Positions 46,017 through 52,155 of a stretch of 64,000 nt of DNA are shown in pieces. The notes beneath the pieces were generated by a model. That model saw nothing but the letters and a program-made list of their open reading frames with translations. It was not told where the DNA came from and did no database searches. Location: positions 62,001 to 126,000 of the forward strand of contig NZ_JAYKZZ010000004.1 of NCBI RefSeq assembly GCF_035818675.1, in the 5' to 3' direction. Each line of letters begins with the position of its first letter. Position 1 is the first letter of the stretch. Position numbers and translations under genes: made by a program. Origin of the DNA: Parapedobacter flavus (GTDB lineage Bacteria; Bacteroidota; Bacteroidia; Sphingobacteriales; Sphingobacteriaceae).

Positions 46017-46145
46017 TTAATCATCACAAAGATCGCTTTCAAAGGCGGGCCGTGCGGCTGCGATAGGGTCCCGTTCATCGGGCTGCGCGTCAACGACGGC
46101 TTCATCCTTGGCACAGGACCCGACCAATAATGCAACGACCGACAT
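46017..46145 (-). CDS. Miniature array lipoprotein (42 residues)
   Basis: The frame is intact: MSVVALLVGSCAKDEAVVDA, QPDERDPIAAARPAFESD, LCDD and a stop. It is the first 37 codons of the array lipoprotein joined to the last few codons of a type-2 C-terminus. If translated it would be a lipid-anchored peptide with no peptidase part. It is probably a deletion derivative without function, kept as spacer before P2 copy d. Confidence 0.5.
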   Translation of the reverse strand: MSVVALLVGSCAKDEAVVDAQPDERDPIAAARPAFESDLCDD

Positions 46146-46249
46146 CATGATTAGGGTTTTAACTTAGCGGTGAACGCTTCCGTACCTTAATTCACCGATA
46201 TCCAAAGCACGCTTGTCAACATATACGGATACCGGTGTTCCCCCATTTT

Positions 46250-47155
46250 TCATTTCAGTTCCTCAGCCAGCATCACTTTTTCTTCCAGCACGTTCTGCCA
46301 AAGCTCTTCCTTGGTTTTATTATGCCTAACCCGTCCTTTCTCGATGAACGACCAGTTTTGTTCAAATAGAAAGTAGAAATCATATGACCCCGCAACGATA
46401 CCTTTATCCGGTATGTAGATGAAACGGTCCACGCCACGATGGAGGTTGTAACCATCATGGGTATTCCAATCCGTAAATGTCCAAAACTGGTAGGCTCTTT
46501 CATCGTTTATTTTTAGCTCTCGTGACATATATTCTCGCTGAAGTATACGCCTGTTCGGTAGTAGCAACGTGCCGCCTAATTTCCGAACATCCAATGGGAA
46601 AGGCAGACGTTCAGGAATGTTTAGTGCTTTCCAATAAACATTCATCATTTGTTGGATACTTAGGATATCTTGTCCGATATTAATCGTCCCATATGGTGTG
46701 TTGAATGGAGAGGGGTAGGTATCGACGAAGAAAAACTCGGTCAAGCAATAATTACTCTTGAAATATTTATCTCCCTGAGTTTTTACTAAGGCGTATTGTA
46801 ACGTTTTCTTGCTGTTGTCATCTCCAGATGGAATGCGGCTGCCCATTTCATGCCGAAAAGATTTTTCATCAAAAATTTGATTTTCGATTTCTGCTAAATT
46901 CACCTCACTCCAATTTTTATCGCTGGTGAAGTCTGGTAAGACAGAAAACAAAACTAAACCAACGTAATGAATATTATACAACTCTATAGTCTCGTCTACT
47001 CCATACAACTCCTGTGTATTAAGTGAATAATGGTTGACATCGTATAGACTATCGAGCATATCCAACATAATATATTTTTTCTCTTGAGCTAATGATCCAA
47101 TAGTGATATGCAGGCTCCAACTAATAAGTATAAATTTCAATATGCAAACCTTCAT
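46250..47155 (-). CDS. Array partner protein, family P2 (copy e)
   Basis: 301 residues from the ATG at 47155 (MKVCILKFILISWSLHITIG); a start 24 bp upstream would overlap the lipoprotein stop. P2 motifs: KYIMLDMLDSLYDV, ELYGVDETIELYNI, LFSVLPDFTSDKNWSEV, YCLTEFFFVDTYPSPF, PYGTINIGQD, AYQFWTFTDWNTHDG, RGVDRFIYIPDKGIVAGSYD and EEKVMLAEELK. It starts 11 bp after the complete type-2 lipoprotein and forms the best-preserved pair in the array. Confidence 0.78.
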   Translation of the reverse strand: MKVCILKFILISWSLHITIGSLAQEKKYIMLDMLDSLYDVNHYSLNTQELYGVDETIELYNIHYVGLVLFSVLPDFTSDKNWSEVNLAEIENQIFDEKSFRHEMGSRIPSGDDNSKKTLQYALVKTQGDKYFKSNYCLTEFFFVDTYPSPFNTPYGTINIGQDILSIQQMMNVYWKALNIPERLPFPLDVRKLGGTLLLPNRRILQREYMSRELKINDERAYQFWTFTDWNTHDGYNLHRGVDRFIYIPDKGIVAGSYDFYFLFEQNWSFIEKGRVRHNKTKEELWQNVLEEKVMLAEELK

Positions 47156-47166
47156 TACAGTAATTT

Positions 47167-48471
47167 TTAATTTTCGCATAGCTCTGTTCCATCTAATAGG
47201 TTTCCATCCGCACCTCTACCCATATACTTTGCAGCAGCTTGTACAATATCATCTTTCAAGTAGGAGTTTCCGTCGATATCGAATGACGATACGTTAGCGT
47301 AAGCACCCGTGTAAGTCAGTCCGCTCCAAGCCAATGAAAATGCGTCGAGCTTTGAGATGCCAAACAAACCCTGCAGATAGCTAGCCATTGGACCTACGTA
47401 TTTTGTAGCCATAGTTTGGTGCTGATCGGTTTTTCCCGTGCTGTTGAGAAGTTCTGCTTTTGATAGATAGGCATGCAACACCTCATGTATAAAAATTGAA
47501 ACTGCTCCTTCTTGGGATGCATCCGGCATATATCCTTCGTGCAGTATAATCGTTGCTTTAAATATTGTTGGAATACCTCCAACCGAAGTTAAGTCTTGCC
47601 CCGCTGCTTCCCCGGGTTTGCCTTTTGGCGTAATACCATCGACCACATTAATGTCAATTTGAAGACCGACATTTCCATCCAGTTCTTTGATAATATCGGA
47701 TATTAGGTCCATTGCCGATGCTGAATAGGTTAACGCCTTGTCTATCGTCTGTTTCAAGCAGAGGTCGTCTATCTGATTGATAATGTCCCTTGTGTAGTAG
47801 GTTGGCGATGTGTCGTCCTCATTACCTATCCTTGGGTCCGGTTCGGGGAGTGGCCCCCATCCATCGTCGGGGCCGGGGCCTCCCGATCCGATGCACGTGG
47901 TGGATGTATGGGTGGTGTTCAGTACCCCGTTGACATAGGCCGATACCGTTGTGGTGTAACAGGTTGTTCCCATCAATTTGGTGATGCGGCCATCGGGTCC
48001 GTGGCCGTTGGCGAGTAGCCTACCGTCGTAGAAGTGGGCCATCCGGCTACGGCCGCCGAACCATGCCTCGGCGATGGCTGTTCCGGTGAATTCTCCGGAT
48101 GCTTCCCAGCCATTTCCCTCGGGGATGTAAAGCACCAGGTCGAATGCCCATTTCCCATCGGTGTTGGAAGCCCGGAGCCGTGCGGTTACGGGGTGTTGCC
48201 TTCCGCCGGGTTCCCCGGCATAGTAGGTTTCTTCGGCCCGGATGGGGACAAACACGTACATGGTCTGCCGCCCGTGTGTGGTAAAGGCTTCTTCCCAGTC
48301 GAGGTTACCCTGTTTTTGCGGGGAACCGGTGGTATTGCCATCCGCATGGCCTCCGTGTTTGTTTTCAAAGGCGGACCGTGCCGCTGTGATGGGGTCCCGT
48401 TCATCGGGCTGCGCGTCGACGACGGCTTCATCCTTGGCACAGGCCCCGACCAACAATGCAACGACAGACAT
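47167..48471 (-). CDS. Array lipoprotein with type-2 HExxH C-terminus (complete copy)
   Basis: 434 residues from the proximal ATG (MSVVALLVGACAKDEAVVDA, lipobox LVGAC). N-terminal half: LDWEEAFTTHGRQTMYVFVP, GEPGGRQHPVTARLRAS, YIPEGNGWEASGEFTGT, WFGGRSRMAHFYDGRLLANG, GTTCYTTTVSAYVNG; linker GPGPDDGWGPLPEPDPRIG. C-terminal half: KQTIDKALTYSASAMDLISD, HEVLH at 329-333, His351 in DQHQTMATKY as a possible third ligand, LAWSGLTYTGAYANVS and TELCEN. Function unknown; a surface or periplasmic metallopeptidase-like protein is the likeliest reading. The short signal lacks a charged start, so translation may begin at the distal ATG at 48541 when the tracts allow it. Confidence 0.78.
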   Translation of the reverse strand: MSVVALLVGACAKDEAVVDAQPDERDPITAARSAFENKHGGHADGNTTGSPQKQGNLDWEEAFTTHGRQTMYVFVPIRAEETYYAGEPGGRQHPVTARLRASNTDGKWAFDLVLYIPEGNGWEASGEFTGTAIAEAWFGGRSRMAHFYDGRLLANGHGPDGRITKLMGTTCYTTTVSAYVNGVLNTTHTSTTCIGSGGPGPDDGWGPLPEPDPRIGNEDDTSPTYYTRDIINQIDDLCLKQTIDKALTYSASAMDLISDIIKELDGNVGLQIDINVVDGITPKGKPGEAAGQDLTSVGGIPTIFKATIILHEGYMPDASQEGAVSIFIHEVLHAYLSKAELLNSTGKTDQHQTMATKYVGPMASYLQGLFGISKLDAFSLAWSGLTYTGAYANVSSFDIDGNSYLKDDIVQAAAKYMGRGADGNLLDGTELCEN

Positions 48472-48600
48472 CGTGATGAGGGTTTTAACTAAGCGGTGAA
48501 CGCTTCCGTTTTTTCTGCGGGGGGGGGTAAAGTTTATTCATATGGTGCTATCAATTGGTGCTAGTGATACAATGATACGCAATCGCGCCGGGGTTTGCAA
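48472..48600 (-). promoter_or_regulatory. Array leader A: promoter, distal ATG, C9/A6 tracts (out of frame)
   Basis: TTG at 48600-48598, 20-nt spacer, TATCATTG at 48577-48570, ATG at 48541, nine C at 48527-48519, six A at 48514-48509. The ATGs are 70 bases apart, so the long N-terminus is out of frame and meets a TAA just before the proximal ATG. C8 or A5 would restore the frame. Confidence 0.65.
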
Positions 48601-48677
48601 GTGGAAAAACTCATCTTGAAGCCATGTAGGGAGCTTTTTGTCTTTTATTTTCGGTTTATTCCCCATATATTTGATTT

Positions 48678-48878
48678 ATGGGAATAGATAGCTCTTTGGT
48701 TTTAAGTGTCTTAGTGATGCTACATGTTTACCTCTGCGTCCGATTCGCTGTACAAGCGTCTTTCCGTTATGCACGGCGGTATCAGTTTTGGATGCTGCTT
48801 ATCGTTTTGATACCTGTTGCGGGTTATGTGTATAGTATACGGAAATTGAAAGGGAAAAGGCTGGAAGAACCTGGGTAG
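48678..48878 (+). CDS. Small membrane protein (PLDc_N-like)
   Basis: 66 residues with two hydrophobic segments (about 5-24 and 37-53). QFWMLLIVLIPVAGYVYSIR followed by a basic tail resembles the short PLDc_N membrane module found alone in many bacteria. Function unknown. Read on the strand opposite to the array and divergent from it. Confidence 0.6.
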   Translation: MGIDSSLVLSVLVMLHVYLCVRFAVQASFRYARRYQFWMLLIVLIPVAGYVYSIRKLKGKRLEEPG

Positions 48879-48941
48879 TTGCAGAATTTTGGATTCGTTG
48901 CAAAACATACGTCAAACACGACATCAACAACTTACAATCGT

Positions 48942-49529
48942 ATGAAGACATTTACCACTATTTTTAGTTTATTTAATTTGATGATTCTGGCCAGCTGCGC
49001 GTATGCACAGGAGCGGCATGAGATAACAGGTCACCTTGGTATAGGTAGCAATGGCCTATATCGGTTTGAATCGCTTGACGGGAGTGGGGGTAGTGAGGGA
49101 GGGCTGTCATTTTCTGGCGGCATACGGTATGGGTATACCATAGGTAACCGACTTCAGTTGATTTCGGGGTTAGACTATAGCGACCATCACTTAACATTGG
49201 TGGGCGCTCCAATGCCCGAGCAGGTTAGACAAGATATACGTATTTCGATTTTGTCGGTTCCGCTGCATGTTCAATGGAATATCGGCGAATGGTTTTTCAT
49301 CCATGGAGGGCCCGACATCGATTTCCAAGTGAACGGAGATGCTAATATGGACAATCAAAGCGGTGTAGGCTTCACGATCGCAGTAGGTGCTCGGCATGCG
49401 TTCGGCCCATGGGGGTTGTCCGTCGCTCCGCAGGTTAAAAATTATGCGTTGTTGGCTTTTAAAGGAGACCGTTACCAACAACGGCTCATAACAGGAGGGG
49501 CGTCGGTTGGTATCTCGTATCGTTTCTGA
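48942..49529 (+). CDS. Outer-membrane beta-barrel protein
   Basis: 195 residues from the ATG at 48942 (MKTFTTIFSLFNLMILASCA, cleavage near AYAQ). About eight amphipathic strands with turns: GHLGIGSNGLYRFES, LSFSGGIRYGYTIGNRLQLI, SVPLHVQWNIGEWFFIHGGP, GVGFTIAVGARHAFG, and an aromatic C-terminus GGASVGISYRF. Fits the small PorT/OmpX-like barrel group of Bacteroidota. Specific role unknown. The cysteine in the signal could also be a lipobox, but the -AYAQ site is more likely. Confidence 0.7.
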   Translation: MKTFTTIFSLFNLMILASCAYAQERHEITGHLGIGSNGLYRFESLDGSGGSEGGLSFSGGIRYGYTIGNRLQLISGLDYSDHHLTLVGAPMPEQVRQDIRISILSVPLHVQWNIGEWFFIHGGPDIDFQVNGDANMDNQSGVGFTIAVGARHAFGPWGLSVAPQVKNYALLAFKGDRYQQRLITGGASVGISYRF

Positions 49530-49767
49530 TTTGGTGATTATGGGGAGTTATTAAATATTTGTACTGTATTACCCCAGAGGGTGGCCGCTAACCGGTATCG
49601 CTGGCGGATAAAACACCACACACAGCCGTAAGCAGGAATCAGCTTCGTCCAGTAATAGCTGAACGGCAAATTTTGGGTTCATGATATGCCGCAACGGGTC
49701 CATGATACGCCGTAAGGAGTCGATGATACGCCGCCCCGAACCCTTGTGGGCCTCGCCTGAACCCGTT
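49530..49767. other. Gap before the minisatellite
   Basis: No gene supported. Decayed repeat units (ATGATACGCCG, ATGATATGCCGC, GTCCATGATACGCC) at 49680-49740 show that the array once reached further left. Confidence 0.4.
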
Positions 49768-50246
49768 CCGGCGTGACCAGAACCCATGTTGGCTTCACAT
49801 GAGTCCGTTCCAGCGTGACCCCAACCCATGCTGGCTTCACATGAGCCCGTTCCCGCGTGACCCGAACCGATGTCGGCTTCACACGAGTCCGTTTTGGCGT
49901 GACCCGAACCGATGTCGGCTTCACACGAGTCCGTTCCGGCGTGACTTGAACCCATGTCGGCTTCACATGGGTCCGTTCCGGCGTGACTTGAACCCATGTC
50001 GGCTTCACAGGAGTCCGTTTCGGCGTAACCCGAACCCATGTCGGCTTCACAGGAGTCCGTTGTGGCGTGACCGGAACCCATGTCGGCTTCACATGAGTCC
50101 GTTTTGGCGTGACCTCAACCCATGTTGACTTCATATGAGTCCGTTTCGGCGTGACCGGAACCTATGTCGGCATAACCGGAACCTATGTCGGCATAACCGG
50201 AACCCATGTCGGCATAACCGGAACCCGTTGCGGCATAACCGGAACC
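49768..50246. repeat. 42-bp minisatellite with 21-bp half units
   Basis: About nine copies of a 42-bp unit (GAACCCATGTCGGCTTCACA followed by TGAGTCCGTTCCGGCGTGAC and two more bases) run from 49768 to about 50148. Then four to five copies of a 21-bp unit (CCGGAACCTATGTCGGCATAA) run to 50246. The 42-bp unit is itself two related 21-mers. Since 42 and 21 are multiples of 3, long frames stay open on both strands (for example VKPTWVxVTPxRT repeats on the minus strand), which is a property of the repeat and not proof of coding. No start signal or homologous gene frames it. Confidence 0.85.
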
Positions 50247-50331
50247 CGTCGTGACGTCATTTTCTCAGGGGAGAGTCTTTAAAGACTCCTTTTTTTTGGT
50301 TATTTTGAGCCCCATAGCAATAGCCACTGCA

Positions 50332-51090
50332 ATGCAGACGGTCATGAACACTTCACCCCTCAATACCAATAGCTACACCATCTGGCAGACGTCGCCATGG
50401 CGATATGCGGCTGTGGCTTTTGGGGTAATTTTTGGTGGCATAGGGCTTATGTTATATCTAAAGGAGATGGGTGTATTGCCATCCAATGGCCCCTGGGTCG
50501 TACTGTTGATGCTAGGTTTATTTGGATTGGTGTTTCTTTTAACTCAATATTTCGCAACGGCCAAAATGGTGATTACCATGGACGACGAGGGCATCCGGAG
50601 AGTTTGGGAAACGCAGTTTCCGGGAAATTGGCGGCCCGATGAGGACATCAAATGGACGGAGGTAACCGAGTACTTGTATCAACCGGAAAAAAATTATCAG
50701 GTATTTAAAATCAAATTAACGGCCGGCCGGGTTATCAAGTTGTATCGCGGGTGGTATGCCGGTAAAGATGATTTTACACGTTTTCGGAAGGACTTTGTTC
50801 AAAGGGTGGCAGAGCGCAATTGTTTCGGTGGGAGGGAAGGGACTAAGATCAGGATGAGTAGATCGTTCTATGAATCAAAAACGGCGTATGTAATAGCAGT
50901 TATAGGAGTTGTGCTTTTGGTCGCGGCCTCGCTGGTGGTGCTTGCCCTGTCGTTTTACAGGGGGCCGCATTTCGGGAATTTCGTCAGTCTTGGGGCGGGA
51001 TACACGATGGTACTGTATTTTGTGGGTATGGTTTGCCGTTATAGCCAAACGCGGAAGGAGCTTGCTGCATCGGAGTCGGCAGTCGAATAG
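50332..51090 (+). CDS. Membrane protein of unknown function
   Basis: 252 residues from the ATG at 50332 (MQTVMNTSPLNTNSY); the ATG at 50344 is an alternative, and the longer frame upstream comes from the minisatellite edge. Two hydrophobic segments at about 25-45 and 55-75, then a soluble region with VITMDDEGIRRVWETQFPG and a KVFKIKLTAGRVIKLYRGW-like beta stretch that looks PH-like, then two more hydrophobic segments. Family not recognised. Confidence 0.6.
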   Translation: MQTVMNTSPLNTNSYTIWQTSPWRYAAVAFGVIFGGIGLMLYLKEMGVLPSNGPWVVLLMLGLFGLVFLLTQYFATAKMVITMDDEGIRRVWETQFPGNWRPDEDIKWTEVTEYLYQPEKNYQVFKIKLTAGRVIKLYRGWYAGKDDFTRFRKDFVQRVAERNCFGGREGTKIRMSRSFYESKTAYVIAVIGVVLLVAASLVVLALSFYRGPHFGNFVSLGAGYTMVLYFVGMVCRYSQTRKELAASESAVE

Positions 51091-51153
51091 TACAGGCCTG
51101 TTTTAACACCCTACCATGTTCGTCCTCCTTTATCGGAATTTCACTAGGCGCGG

Positions 51154-51540
51154 CTACATATCATGTGGGCTAATCACTTCCAAATCAGGGATTTTTTTGA
51201 AGTCGGATAGGTTTCGGCTAATCAGTGCCAACCCATGGAAAAGCGCGGTTGCGGCTATTACTGCGTCTGGCAATTTTATTTTTTGGCTTTTGCGGAGTTC
51301 TATGGTTTTATCGGCAATAGCATCAGTCAAACCGATCACGTTAGCAGCATCAACAAAATCCCGCATTAATCGCGCATCTTGATTGCTCATTTTGAATCCC
51401 AATACCTCTATCTTGGTGACGATGGAAATATTGGGGATGTCATTAATCACATTATCCATAAATGACATCCCTGTTGCAGGGAGACTGCCTTCCAAATAAT
51501 AGATTACACTATTACTATCTATTAAATATCGCGCTCCCAT
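51154..51540 (-). CDS. VapC-like PIN-domain toxin
   Basis: 128 residues (MGARYLIDSNSVIYYLEGSL). Acidic active-site residues: Asp8 in YLIDSN, Glu in VTKIEVLGF, Asp in IKLPDAVIAATALFHG and the end LISRNLSDFKKIP. Typical toxin ribonuclease of a VapBC pair. Its start overlaps the antitoxin gene by 19 bp. Confidence 0.88.
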   Translation of the reverse strand: MGARYLIDSNSVIYYLEGSLPATGMSFMDNVINDIPNISIVTKIEVLGFKMSNQDARLMRDFVDAANVIGLTDAIADKTIELRKSQKIKLPDAVIAATALFHGLALISRNLSDFKKIPDLEVISPHDM

Positions 51541-51743
51541 TCATTTCGGCTTTTGATAATATGCTCTTGTAATTGCTTAGCCGTCTTGGAAGATAGCTTG
51601 CCTGCAAATCGCTCAGATAATTTGGTTGTTTTTGGGGAAATGGGTGCTTTCTTTAACAATGCTTCAACTTCTTTTAAGATGGTGTCATTGTTTAGCTTAA
51701 GTAGCTCTTCGATTACATGTAGTTTCCTTGCTTCGGTTACCAT
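51522..51743 (-). CDS. Antitoxin of the VapC-like toxin
   Basis: 73 residues from the ATG at 51743 (MVTEARKLHVIEELLKLNND). The frame stays open for another 98 codons upstream, but those residues do not look like an antitoxin. Helical N-terminus and a toxin-binding tail (KQLQEHIIKSRNEWERDI) are usual for Bacteroidota antitoxins beside PIN toxins. A TAGTTTTG at 51843-51836 (minus strand) could be its -7 element. Confidence 0.75.
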   Translation of the reverse strand: MVTEARKLHVIEELLKLNNDTILKEVEALLKKAPISPKTTKLSERFAGKLSSKTAKQLQEHIIKSRNEWERDI

Positions 51744-52155
51744 AGCCTGCTCCTTTTCTAATTTCTCTTTTATCTTCCTCACATTCCTATCCGGTGCTCC
51801 TAATTTACATCGGGACGAAAACCGAGGGTCACCTACAAAACTACGAAAAGTATTGGATGTTTCTATGCCTCGTTGCCTTCGAGACGTGCTATCTTGGCTT
51901 CCAACTTGCCAATGTATTTGCGCTGAGGGAACAGGATTTCCTCGTTCGATATTATCCGTCCACTCGGCTACTTCTTTGTCGTAGAAGGATTTTAAAGGCT
52001 CCCCTTCATAAGAGAGGGCAAAGAAGTCATGATTCATGTATATGCATCCCCCACGTTTAGTATACGAATTGCACCCGCTTGTCTATTAATCTAAATCTGC
52101 CTTCCAAAGCTGATTACTTTGTGACGTTAATGGATGAAACATAAACGTTGGAGAG
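51744..52155. other. Gap between antitoxin and TonB receptor
   Basis: Holds the presumed antitoxin promoter. On the minus strand a short frame reads RKYIGKLEAKIARLEGNEA and a stop at about 51880-51950, possibly the end of a lost coiled-coil gene. Otherwise nothing recognised. Confidence 0.35.

Noticed and set aside
45050..46135. 361-codon frame reaching upstream of P2 copy d
   Set aside because: The first 44 codons are the relic lipoprotein read in the wrong frame.
35637..48492. Plus-strand open frames in the GC-rich N-terminal segments of the array
   Set aside because: They recur in every copy only because the minus-strand coding text recurs, and they lack starts and family features.
34241..48600. 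CRISPR array or integron-type cassette array
   Set aside because: The repeats are far too long and carry genes; no short regularly spaced repeats, attC-like hairpins, cas genes or integrase are present.
49569..50134. Repeat-protein genes across the minisatellite
   Set aside because: Several frames on both strands are open at once because the unit length is a multiple of 3; stop codons and no start context at the edges argue against a gene.
51744..52037. 98-codon N-terminal extension of the VapC-pair antitoxin
   Set aside because: The residues do not resemble an antitoxin, and a -7-like element lies within this stretch.
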